NCBI GenBank assembly: GCA_964618975.1
Contig: CAZUDI010000062.1
Coordinates: 1 to 22,137 of the forward strand
Source of the DNA: CAZUDI01 sp964618975
GTDB taxonomy: Bacteria; Desulfobacterota; Desulfomonilia; UBA1062
Length of the DNA stretch: 22,137 nt
Direction of reading: 5' to 3'
Below are positions 16,262 to 22,137 of this stretch, in pieces; within the stretch, counting starts at the first letter, position 1, and each line of letters starts with the position of its first letter. The notes below the pieces were generated by a model. It was not told the origin of the DNA. It did no database searches and was given only the letters and a program-made list of their open reading frames with translations. The translations under genes were made by a program, and so were the position numbers.

Positions 16262-17488
16262 TCAGATCTCGAAGCGGGTGATCTGTCCGGTCTCGTCCAC
16301 CCTCTCGGCGATAATGAAGCTCTTGGAGCTGCTGAGTTCGCCTTCACTTGTGCCCTTCATCATCACCTTCTCGCTCAGGGCCAGGAAGTCGGCCGGATCG
16401 ATGCAGGCCTCGGGCGGCATGACGCCCTTGCCCGCCACCTTGCCCTGCACCATGAGCATGGTTCCCATGGCGGCCGGCAGCCCGGTGCCCTCCCCCAGGG
16501 CCGCGTTGCTGGACGCCATGTGCACACGGTATTCCTGTCTCTGGCCGTCTTTGCGGCCCCTGACCACCACGGTGCAGCAACCGCGCTGAGAACCGAATTG
16601 CGTCTCGCGCAGGATCTCCTCGCGACGTTTCAGGATGAAGGCCACGGCGAAGTCGTAGGGCACCACGCGCACCCCGCCCACCTCGAGGATTTCGCGGCTT
16701 CCCAGGCCCAGACCGCAGAGGTCCCGTGTGAGATTGTAGTAATCATTGGGCAGCACCGAGCCCTTGTTGGTGACCTGGCGCACCTTCAGGTAGCGCGGCA
16801 TGGTCACCTGCTCGGGGTGGGGATAGGGGTAGATCGGGCACTCCCCCACCACCGGGAAATCGAAGGTCTGCCGCAGGGCGATGCCGTCGGGCTCGAAATA
16901 GCGCACGTACTGCATGGCGCCATCTAAGAACATGGGGATGTCGATGGACATGCAGTGGAAGCGGTGACCGATGACCCCCTCGCCCTCGAAGGGCTCGCCG
17001 CCATGGGTATGGAAGATGTCGATGGACTCGGTCTCGTCGAGCAGATTGTCGTAGATGAAGCGGGCGATGACGTTGGTGGCCCCGGGCGAGCTGCCCATGC
17101 CGATGAGGGCCTTGACACCCGCCGCCCTGGCCCGGGCATCCATGTCGAGGATTTCGAGGGTTACATCCACATCGTCGCAAATGTCCACATAGTTGATACC
17201 ACTCTCGATCACCGCCTGCAGGATGGTCTTGACGGTCTTGAAAAAGGGCCCCACGCAGTTGAGCACCACGTCACTGCCGGATACGGCCTGACGGACACTG
17301 GAGGCCTCGTTGGCATCGAAGCCCACCACCGCCACCTTGTCCGAGGCGAGCTCCGTGGCCAGCGCGGCAGCCCTGGCCGCGTTCGCATCCGCAATGACGA
17401 CCTGCGAAAAGATCTCCTGGGCCACCAGGGTTCTCACCGCCACCGATCCGACCGCCCCGCACCCGCCCAGGACAACAACCTTAGCCAT
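16262..17488 (-). CDS. Saccharopine dehydrogenase-family NAD(P)-dependent oxidoreductase
   Basis: The 408-aa protein starts with a Rossmann nucleotide-binding loop, GGCGAVGS (residues 8-15). An aspartate after the second strand (VVIADANAARAAAL) suggests NAD preference. Family features include SGSDVVLNCVGPF, NYVDICDDVDVT and GSSPGATNV. This is the saccharopine-dehydrogenase-like superfamily (Sacchrp_dh_NADP plus C-terminal domain); the substrate may not be saccharopine. GAGGGGGT lies 5-12 nt before the ATG. Its promoter carries a palindromic operator, so it is probably regulated by a repressor. The FGGY kinase is downstream. Confidence 0.88.
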   Translation of the reverse strand: MAKVVVLGGCGAVGSVAVRTLVAQEIFSQVVIADANAARAAALATELASDKVAVVGFDANEASSVRQAVSGSDVVLNCVGPFFKTVKTILQAVIESGINYVDICDDVDVTLEILDMDARARAAGVKALIGMGSSPGATNVIARFIYDNLLDETESIDIFHTHGGEPFEGEGVIGHRFHCMSIDIPMFLDGAMQYVRYFEPDGIALRQTFDFPVVGECPIYPYPHPEQVTMPRYLKVRQVTNKGSVLPNDYYNLTRDLCGLGLGSREILEVGGVRVVPYDFAVAFILKRREEILRETQFGSQRGCCTVVVRGRKDGQRQEYRVHMASSNAALGEGTGLPAAMGTMLMVQGKVAGKGVMPPEACIDPADFLALSEKVMMKGTSEGELSSSKSFIIAERVDETGQITRFEI

Positions 17489-17506
17489 GGCATACCCCCT
17501 CTGCTT

Positions 17507-17525
17507 AATTTAACTTTGTTAAATT
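17507..17525. promoter_or_regulatory. 19-bp palindromic operator upstream of the oxidoreductase gene
   Basis: AATTTAAC-TTT-GTTAAATT is a perfect palindrome with 8-bp arms and a 3-bp centre. It starts 19 bp before the ATG and covers the predicted transcription start, where a bound repressor would block transcription. Its AT-rich make-up contrasts with the GC-rich neighbourhood. A TetR gene lies 1 kb away and is a candidate ligand, unproven. Confidence 0.65.
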
Positions 17526-17527
17526 TT

Positions 17528-17556
17528 ACTATGTTCATGCGTGGTGCCGCTGTCAA
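17528..17556 (-). promoter_or_regulatory. Sigma-70-type promoter for the oxidoreductase gene
   Basis: On the minus strand TTGACA (17551-17556) is followed after exactly 17 nt by CATAGT (17528-17533), four of six to TATAAT. The predicted start, near 17521, falls inside the palindrome. Confidence 0.6.
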
Positions 17557-17561
17557 GCCCG

Positions 17562-17603
17562 AAATCTTTTGAGCTCCCTGCCGACAGGAAGCGCAAAAGA
17601 TTT
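17562..17603. repeat. 10-bp inverted repeat with inner stem
   Basis: AAATCTTTTG (17562-17571) pairs perfectly with CAAAAGATTT (17594-17603). Inside, CCTG-CCGA-CAGG (17577-17588) forms a second stem. It lies just upstream of the -35 box of the oxidoreductase promoter. A TTTT end on the plus strand is terminator-like, but no plus-strand gene ends nearby. Confidence 0.5.
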
Positions 17604-17667
17604 TCCTTGCCATATCAAAATAATACATGTTAGCCATGGGCACAATAAACCGTAATCACAGGGACGA

Positions 17668-17725
17668 AGCCATGGGGACAACCTTGACCCCCCCCGTGAG
17701 GCCTTCGGTGGTAAGGGAATATAAC
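17668..17725 (+). repeat. Decayed copy of the dispersed repeat
   Basis: AAGCCATGGGGACAACC, then CCCCC, then GGCCTTCGGTGGTAAGGGAAT can be aligned with the 5' block, C-rich middle and distal-hairpin/AAGGGAAT end of copy C, with several changes. It directly precedes copies B and C, making three units in a row. Confidence 0.35.
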
Positions 17726-17731
17726 GCGAGC

Positions 17732-17818
17732 GAATCATGGATATGAACCCCGGGGCAAGCCTTAGGACCCTGCTTCCCGCTGCCAGCAGCGGGAAATTCA
17801 ACCCGCAGGCCGTTAATG
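17732..17818 (+). repeat. Dispersed two-hairpin repeat, copy B
   Basis: The 5' block is AATCATGGATATGAACCCC, then GGGGCAAGCC. The distal hairpin is TTCCCGCTG-CCAG-CAGCGGGAA (17774-17795), 9 bp. The 3' block is AATTCAACCCGCAGGCCGTTAATG. Its middle (AGGACCCTGCTT) is shared with copy E. Confidence 0.8.
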
Positions 17819-17843
17819 CTTTTAACCCTCAAGCCGATGAGTG

Positions 17844-17926
17844 AGTCATGGGTATGAACCCCGGGGCAAGCCCAGTTTCCCCTGCATGCCGCAAGCGGTA
17901 AGGGAATTCGACCCACAGCGATAAAA
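17844..17926 (+). repeat. Dispersed two-hairpin repeat, copy C
   Basis: The 5' block is GTCATGGGTATGAACCCC, with hairpin 1 GGGC-AA-GCCC. The distal hairpin is CCGC-AA-GCGG (17889-17898), followed by TAAGGGAATTCGACCC and CAGCGATAAA. It starts about 113 nt after copy B and ends 26 nt before the RsbRD_N-like gene. Confidence 0.85.
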
Positions 17927-17952
17927 AGACAACGAGAAAGAGGGTCGCACAT

Positions 17953-18459
17953 ATGCTGTACCAGGATCTGGTAGAAAGAAACGCCGATCGCTTCATCAAT
18001 GAGATCATCACCGACATCTATGCCTCCCGGGACACGGACAGCTACCTGAAATTTACACTGCCGCAACTCTACAAGCTTGTCCGCACCCTGCTGACCGAAG
18101 GCTATACCTATCTGGACGGCATCCTTACCGGCCATGACTGTGACGAGGAGATCCACCTTTTCTTCGCGACACTGGGCCGGGAACGCTACTCCCAGGGCAT
18201 CCCCCTCAATGAGGCCGTCAAGGTCATCATGTTCATCAAAAAGCGCCTGCACGCCTACGTCGACATCGAACGCATCGGCGATTCCCCCTACGGGCTTCAG
18301 CAACTCAACGAGCTGAACTTCCAGATCGGCTCCCTCACCAACCGGGCCGTCAAGGCCCTGATCGCAGGCTACGAGGAGGCCTTCCTCAAGGGATACCGGC
18401 AGGACGATGCCCCGCCCCTGGCGCCGCTGACCTCCTACGCCATGGTGGCCAACGAATAG
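17953..18459 (+). CDS. RsbRD_N-like (RsbT co-antagonist N-terminal domain) protein
   Basis: This is a 168-aa all-helical soluble protein. Its pattern matches the RsbRD N-terminal domain family: an N-terminal ERNADRFINEIITDIY helix, LRTLLTEGY-like regulator helices, and a central FFATLGRERYSQGIPLNEAVKVIMFIKKRL segment. That domain resembles a non-haem globin fold and usually sits in front of a STAS domain or in sensor kinases. Here it stands alone with no STAS or kinase. Its signal and partner are unknown. A weak AGAGGG lies 10 nt upstream. Repeat copy C ends just before it. It is convergent with the TetR gene, 22 nt apart. Confidence 0.65.
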   Translation: MLYQDLVERNADRFINEIITDIYASRDTDSYLKFTLPQLYKLVRTLLTEGYTYLDGILTGHDCDEEIHLFFATLGRERYSQGIPLNEAVKVIMFIKKRLHAYVDIERIGDSPYGLQQLNELNFQIGSLTNRAVKALIAGYEEAFLKGYRQDDAPPLAPLTSYAMVANE

Positions 18460-18481
18460 GCCTTGCCTCCTCCGGGCCGAC

Positions 18482-19144
18482 TCAGCCGGCTGCACCCCCG
18501 GGCGGGGGCTGTTCCGGTATGATTCCCTCCAGCAGGTCGTCAACGATCCAGCGGTAGACCTTTTCTGTCTGCGGGGCCACATAACCCACGATACGGCTGT
18601 TGTTGAGCGAGACCATGCCATGCAGCAGGCTCCAGACCTGGGTGACGCGCATCAGGGTCATATCGTCGTCCTGCCGTGCCCCCTCACCGGAGAGCCCCTG
18701 CACCGCCTTGAGGGCCAGATCGGCGATCTCCATGGAGATGCGGTACTCCACCGCGGAGAGCCGCTCATGGGGCGTACCCACGTAGTCGTTGTACTTCGGT
18801 GTAGCTCGGACGAACATGAGGTCATAATATCCGCTGTGGTGCATACCGAAAGCCAGATAGGCCTCGATCATGGCGCGCGCCCTGAGCCGGGGGTCGCTCT
18901 GGCTGGCATAGGCAGCCTGCAGATCACGCTGGAGCATCTCGAAGCCTTGGATGATGATAGCGATGTAAATCTCATCCTTACCGGCAAAATAGTTATAGAT
19001 GTTCGGGGCGGTCATGCCGATGCGTGCCCCCAGCCGCCGCATGGTGAGGCAATCCAGTCCCTGGTCCAGAATGATCTCCAAGGCCCCTTCCAGGATACGG
19101 GAGCGCACAAGGTCGAGTTCCTGCGTGGCGCGTGGCATCTTCAT
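18482..19144 (-). CDS. TetR-family transcriptional regulator
   Basis: The 220-aa protein has an N-terminal TetR HTH: ILEGALEIILDQGLDCLTMRRL (split here as helix 1 and helix 2), then GARIGMTAPNIYNYFAGKDEIY, the recognition helix and YNYF motif at about residues 33-56. The C-terminal ligand domain (about 75-205) is family-typical in length. The ATG has only a weak AAGAGA upstream; an in-frame ATG two codons later is possible. A TTGACT lies in the leader (19176-19181) but its -10 is poor. The ligand is unknown. The nearby oxidoreductase promoter has a fitting palindrome. Confidence 0.9.
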   Translation of the reverse strand: MKMPRATQELDLVRSRILEGALEIILDQGLDCLTMRRLGARIGMTAPNIYNYFAGKDEIYIAIIIQGFEMLQRDLQAAYASQSDPRLRARAMIEAYLAFGMHHSGYYDLMFVRATPKYNDYVGTPHERLSAVEYRISMEIADLALKAVQGLSGEGARQDDDMTLMRVTQVWSLLHGMVSLNNSRIVGYVAPQTEKVYRWIVDDLLEGIIPEQPPPGGAAG

Positions 19145-19248
19145 ACCGCAATCTCTTAACGATGTTCAGGATCCAAGTCAAGCCCGGGCAATCGCAGTGC
19201 CACTCGGCCGCCTATGGTCCGTATGGGTTTAAAACAGCTCCACGCTCC

Positions 19249-19330
19249 CATCATGGGTATGAACCCCAGGGCAAACTTATGACCCTCCTCGCCGCAAGCA
19301 GTGGGGAATTCGACCCTCAGGCCAATAAAG
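19249..19330 (+). repeat. Dispersed two-hairpin repeat, copy D
   Basis: The 5' block is ATCATGGGTATGAACCCC, then an AGGG...CCCT pairing. The distal segment GCCGCAAGCAGTG has lost part of its stem. The 3' block is GGGGAATTCGACCCTCAGGCCAATAAA. It lies upstream of the TetR gene. Confidence 0.8.
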
Positions 19331-19345
19331 CAATTACTTAAAATT

Positions 19346-19470
19346 GACGATCCTCGCCGCAACCAACGAGGTATTCAGCCAATTTTATGGCTTCGCCACC
19401 GGAATTGCCAAAAACAGACATCAAAGCCAACCCTCGACGCCAGCGTCGGGGAATTATGGTCATTAAAAAT
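19346..19470 (+). repeat. Array of decayed 3' halves of the dispersed repeat
   Basis: Two pieces follow copy D. The first is CCTCG...CGAGG (19352-19371) then TATTCAGCCAATTTTA, similar to the 3' half of copy D. The second is CGACGC-CA-GCGTCG (19435-19448) then GGGAATTATGGTCATTAA, where a new 6-bp stem replaces the usual one. A third partial match, near 19391-19405, is weaker. Confidence 0.45.
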
Positions 19471-19848
19471 GGACAAAAAAATTGCCGGAAGAGATCTAGG
19501 TATGAGAACAGCATATAGGCTGGACTGTTCCTCTCTCCCGGCGAAAAAGGAGGTCTCTCTGTTGCTGATGAGAGCTTGTTATCTATAAACCACACCGGCA
19601 AGCTTAGTGGAATAGGCCCTGGTCTGAATATTGCGTAGTCATATATCCTATGGGTGTGTAGGTCATACCACCCCGTCGGGAGCTCCTCACGGGTGAGCTG
19701 GTTCTGACCTGGCTTATAGAGCCGCTTCCGAGTCATTTTCGGTCCGGCCTTATAATTATCCGCGAAGCGGATCCCTGCGGCTGTGACCTGCAAGCGCCCT
19801 TGATTCTCCGTCGCTCCTCTGCCCGCCGGCAGGAGAGCGGGGGGTGCC
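19471..19848. other. Gene-free stretch of lower GC, no recognised feature
   Basis: This 378-nt stretch is visibly richer in A and T than its neighbours. No known gene was recognised. A minus-strand reading frame is open through it (start candidate ATG near 19736, peptide beginning MTRKRLYKPGQNQ), but it runs on into the decayed repeats and matches no family I know. A GC hairpin CTGCC-CGCC-GGCAG lies just past the aldolase stop and may end that transcript. Confidence 0.35.
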
Positions 19849-20904
19849 TCAGGAAGGGGGCAACAGATCGTGCATGTCCTGAACCAGGGCAGAGACATCC
19901 GCCTCGGTGGTGTCCCACGAGCACATGAACCGCCCGCCCCCCTGTCCGATGAAGGTGTAGAAATGCCACCCGCGCGTATGCAGGGCGTCAATGAGCTCCG
20001 GCGGCATCTCGACGAACACGGAGTTCGCCTGCACGGGAAACATGATGCGCAGACCGGGAAGGCCCTCAATCCGCTGCTCGAGCAGGCGCGCCATGCGATT
20101 GGCATGGCGCGCGTTCCGCAGCCAGGCCCCACCGGAAAGCATCCCAATCCACTGGGCGGCCATGAAGCGCATCTTGGAGGCCAGCTGTCCGGCCTGTTTG
20201 CAGCGGTATTCGAACTCGTGGGCCAGCTCGCGCTTGAAAAAAATCACCGCCTCGCCGGTGGACATGCCGTTCTTGATGCCCCCCAGACAGAGCACATCCA
20301 GCCCGATCGCCTGCGCAAGCTTGCCGGGGGCCACATCCAGGCTGGCCACGGCGTTGGCAAATCGCGCACCGTCCATGTGCAGCCTCAATCCCAGGAAACG
20401 CGCCCGCTCGCCCAGGGCTTCCAGCTCTTCGAGCGTATAGACCGTGCCGAGTTCGGTCGGCTGGGTGAGGCTGAGCACCTTGGGTTTGGGATAATGAATA
20501 TCACTGCGCTTCCTGGCCACGTACTCCACTTCCGCAGGGTCCACCTTCCCGCCATCCCCCTTGACAAGCAGGATCTTGGTGCCGTTCGAGAAAAACTGGG
20601 GCGCCCCGCACTCATCGGTTTCCACGTGCGCGGTCTCAGCGCACAGGACGCTGTGATAGGACTGGCACAGACTGGCCAGGGCCAGGGAATTCGCCGCCGT
20701 GCCGTTGAAGACGAAAAAAACCTCGCCGTCGGTCTCAAAAAGCGCGCGCAGCATGTCACAGGCCTGGGCCGTCCATTTATCCTCGCCATAGGGTATGGCA
20801 TGGCCATAATTGGCCCTTCCCAAGGCTTCCCACACCTCGGGACAGATCCCCGCATAGTTGTCGCTCGCAAACTGCCGGTGCTCCAACGCGTTGTGCATGG
20901 TCAT
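19849..20904 (-). CDS. ltaE: Low-specificity L-threonine aldolase
   Basis: This is a 351-aa PLP enzyme of fold type I. The pyridoxal lysine lies in DVLCLGGIKNG (K211), and the cofactor-ring aspartate in HMDGARFANA (D178). FNGTAANSLAL near residue 66 is the phosphate-binding segment, and CAETAHVETDECGAP is family-typical. The enzyme splits threonine to glycine and acetaldehyde and also acts on other beta-hydroxy amino acids. I chose ATG 20904 because GGGGAGG lies 7 nt upstream; GTGs at 20910 and 20907 sit too close to that site. It stands alone, divergent from the phospholipase-like gene. The length fits bacterial LtaE. Confidence 0.9.
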   Translation of the reverse strand: MTMHNALEHRQFASDNYAGICPEVWEALGRANYGHAIPYGEDKWTAQACDMLRALFETDGEVFFVFNGTAANSLALASLCQSYHSVLCAETAHVETDECGAPQFFSNGTKILLVKGDGGKVDPAEVEYVARKRSDIHYPKPKVLSLTQPTELGTVYTLEELEALGERARFLGLRLHMDGARFANAVASLDVAPGKLAQAIGLDVLCLGGIKNGMSTGEAVIFFKRELAHEFEYRCKQAGQLASKMRFMAAQWIGMLSGGAWLRNARHANRMARLLEQRIEGLPGLRIMFPVQANSVFVEMPPELIDALHTRGWHFYTFIGQGGGRFMCSWDTTEADVSALVQDMHDLLPPS

Positions 20905-20941
20905 CACCACACCTCCCCTGCTTGTGTTCTAGGCCGCCTGG

Positions 20942-20973
20942 CCCTCAGCCCCTCCAACCGGGGGGCCTGAGGG
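20942..20973. repeat. Inverted repeat in the divergent leader region
   Basis: CCCTCAG (20942-20948) pairs with CTGAGGG (20967-20973), with inner CCCC/GGGG. It lies between the aldolase start and the opposite gene, so it is upstream of both and not a normal terminator. An operator or leader hairpin is possible. Confidence 0.4.
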
Positions 20974-21089
20974 ATCGCCGAAACCATCATAGCGCTGTGC
21001 GGACAAAAAATATACCCGCAGCGTAGCGTCCCGGACCCGTTTGTCTCCATTTCCTATCCGAGGGCCACGGCCCCAGTTGTGGATCGTCC

Positions 21090-21119
21090 TTTACAGCGAT
21101 GCTCTCCCTGACCTATAAT
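21090..21119 (+). promoter_or_regulatory. Candidate sigma-70 promoter overlapping the ribosome site
   Basis: TTTACA (21090-21095) and a perfect TATAAT (21114-21119) are 18 nt apart. The start of transcription would fall near 21126, only about 4 nt before ATG 21130 and inside or after the GGAAGG ribosome site. Confidence 0.4.
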
Positions 21120-21129
21120 GGAAGGCTCG

Positions 21130-22032
21130 ATGCCCAAAGAAAACACCCATGTGCTGTTTGCCGATAAGGTGGCCTTTTCCCTCGAGGAAGGCGCTATGTC
21201 GCGGGCCGTCCGTGCCCAGGACGCGACCTACCATCTCGGGGCCATCGCCCCGGACGTGTTCTTCTATGCGGGTGAGAAACGCCTGGAGGATATCTCGAGC
21301 CGTCTGCACGGCAAGGAAAACACCCCCACCAACGACGTGATCCTCGAGTTGCTGGATGAAGTCCGCGACCAACCTTATGGGCTCAGAGACCTGGTCTTCA
21401 GCCTGGGCTACCTCACCCACTGTGCGCTCGATATGACCTTGCACCCGGTCATCTATGCCCTCGCAGGCGATTACTACGACCCCGACCCGCAGCGAAGGAG
21501 GGAGGCGGTCTATCTCCACCGCCATCTTGAGACCTGTCTGGACCTTCACCTCGGCAACCGGGCCCGCATCCAGGCGCTGATCCCTGTGAGCACCGCCTCG
21601 GGCCTGGCATTCGGACGCCTGATCGCCAGACGCTACGGCATTCCCCCAGAGGCCTTCCCCCGTGCGTTGAGGCGCCAGCTCCGGTTTAACCGGCTCTTCT
21701 CCAGCCGCGCGGCCTTCCTTCTCCTGAGCACCCTTGACCGTTGCGGCGTCCTTGACGCCCGAGAGGAACTCGCCCTCTTCTACGGCAATGTCACCCGCGA
21801 CAAGGCAACCCTGCCCGAATCCATCACCTACCACGATCCAGCCATCGGTCAGGAAGTCCACACCTCGCTTGAGCGGTTGATGCAAACGGCCCGAGACCTG
21901 GCCACAGACATGCTGCAGGCCGCCTGGGGCTATGTTTATGACGGTACCACGCGCCATGAACTGCTCGCGATCATCCCCGGGGCATCTCTCGATACCGGAA
22001 GGGTCGCCCTGAGCGCGAATGACTGTCCCTGA
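21130..22032 (+). CDS. Zinc-dependent phospholipase C-like protein
   Basis: The 300-aa protein begins MPKENTHVLFADKV, the start typical of the Zn_dep_PLPC family (PF00882). Candidate zinc ligands are H7, H35 and D42 (YHLGAIAPDVFFY), H60, and H97/D101/H105 (GYLTHCALDMTLHP). The family includes clostridial-type phospholipases C, but many bacterial members are uncharacterised. No signal peptide is seen, so it probably acts in the cytoplasm. I chose ATG 21130 rather than 21118 because the family motif starts at this Met and GGAAGG lies 4 nt upstream. The divergent aldolase gene is on the other side. Confidence 0.8.
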   Translation: MPKENTHVLFADKVAFSLEEGAMSRAVRAQDATYHLGAIAPDVFFYAGEKRLEDISSRLHGKENTPTNDVILELLDEVRDQPYGLRDLVFSLGYLTHCALDMTLHPVIYALAGDYYDPDPQRRREAVYLHRHLETCLDLHLGNRARIQALIPVSTASGLAFGRLIARRYGIPPEAFPRALRRQLRFNRLFSSRAAFLLLSTLDRCGVLDAREELALFYGNVTRDKATLPESITYHDPAIGQEVHTSLERLMQTARDLATDMLQAAWGYVYDGTTRHELLAIIPGASLDTGRVALSANDCP

Positions 22033-22108
22033 TACACCCCCTTGCCTTCCCCGTCGCTGAGCTGTATTATCCCCTGGAAAGCCAGGCACCACCTGCAAGG
22101 ATGATCGC

Positions 22109-22137
22109 ATGGAACGGCAAGACGCACTTGAGATTAT
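22109..22137 (+). CDS. Start of an unidentified gene (3' end outside window)
   Basis: ATG 22109 opens a frame reading MERQDALEI to the window edge. AAGGATG lies 5-11 nt upstream, and TATTAT around 22064 could be a -10 box. Only nine residues are visible, so no function can be given. An alternative frame from ATG 22101 is also open. Confidence 0.35.

Noticed and set aside
19540..19590. Hammerhead ribozyme core (GCGAAA and CTGATGAG)
   Set aside because: The two core pieces are present by chance. The flanking bases do not form stem II and no matching cleavage triplet context was found.

Overview
The window is 22.1 kb of GC-rich bacterial chromosome. It carries 16 complete genes, two genes cut by the window edges, and several long intergenic stretches filled with a dispersed structured repeat. 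The gene set points to a Gram-negative proteobacterium in the broad sense: a lipoprotein signal, a sigma-54 enhancer-binding protein, a MotA/MotB-type stator pair, and an iron-sulfur DUF362 protein of a kind common in anaerobes. Desulfobacterota or a related anaerobic or sulfur-cycle lineage is my guess; nothing here fixes the taxonomy. No rRNA, tRNA, CRISPR array, integrase or intact insertion sequence was seen.

Layout. 1-206: tail of a probable HD-domain hydrolase. 207-715: gene-free, with two repeat copies in inverted orientation around a 10-bp inverted repeat. 716-2246 (+): a membrane protein of the DUF2238/YjdF type overlapping a NUDT19-like Nudix hydrolase. 2367-2978 (-): an SGNH/GDSL lipoprotein esterase. 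3106-6538 (-): a tight operon of a YchF-like P-loop ATPase/GTPase, a DUF362 protein with two [4Fe-4S] motifs, and an MFS transporter. 6606-9704 (-): a 1032-aa TPR-GAF-sigma54 activator. Divergent from it, 9929-11490 (+) encodes a MotA/MotB-like pair behind a good -24/-12 promoter candidate. 11856-12569 (+): a phosphoribosylanthranilate-isomerase homologue lacking the usual catalytic Cys. 12767-14409 (+): a DUF533/TerB-like protein and a GYF-AIM24 protein, closed by a very strong hairpin. 14546-17488 (-): an FGGY sugar kinase and a saccharopine-dehydrogenase-like oxidoreductase. The oxidoreductase promoter carries a 19-bp palindrome. 17953-18459 (+): an RsbRD_N-like protein, convergent with a TetR regulator (18482-19144, -). 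19849-20904 (-): low-specificity threonine aldolase. 21130-22032 (+): zinc-dependent phospholipase C-like protein. A further gene starts at 22109.

The most unusual content lies between genes. A roughly 85-bp repeat begins near TCATGGGTATGAACCCC, has two small hairpins and ends with GGGAATTCGACC. It occurs five times well conserved, once diverged, and several more times as decayed pieces. Its distal hairpin differs in sequence between copies yet stays base-paired. The other main leads are the sigma-54 activator/stator module, the Cys-less TrpF-like enzyme and the palindromic operator.
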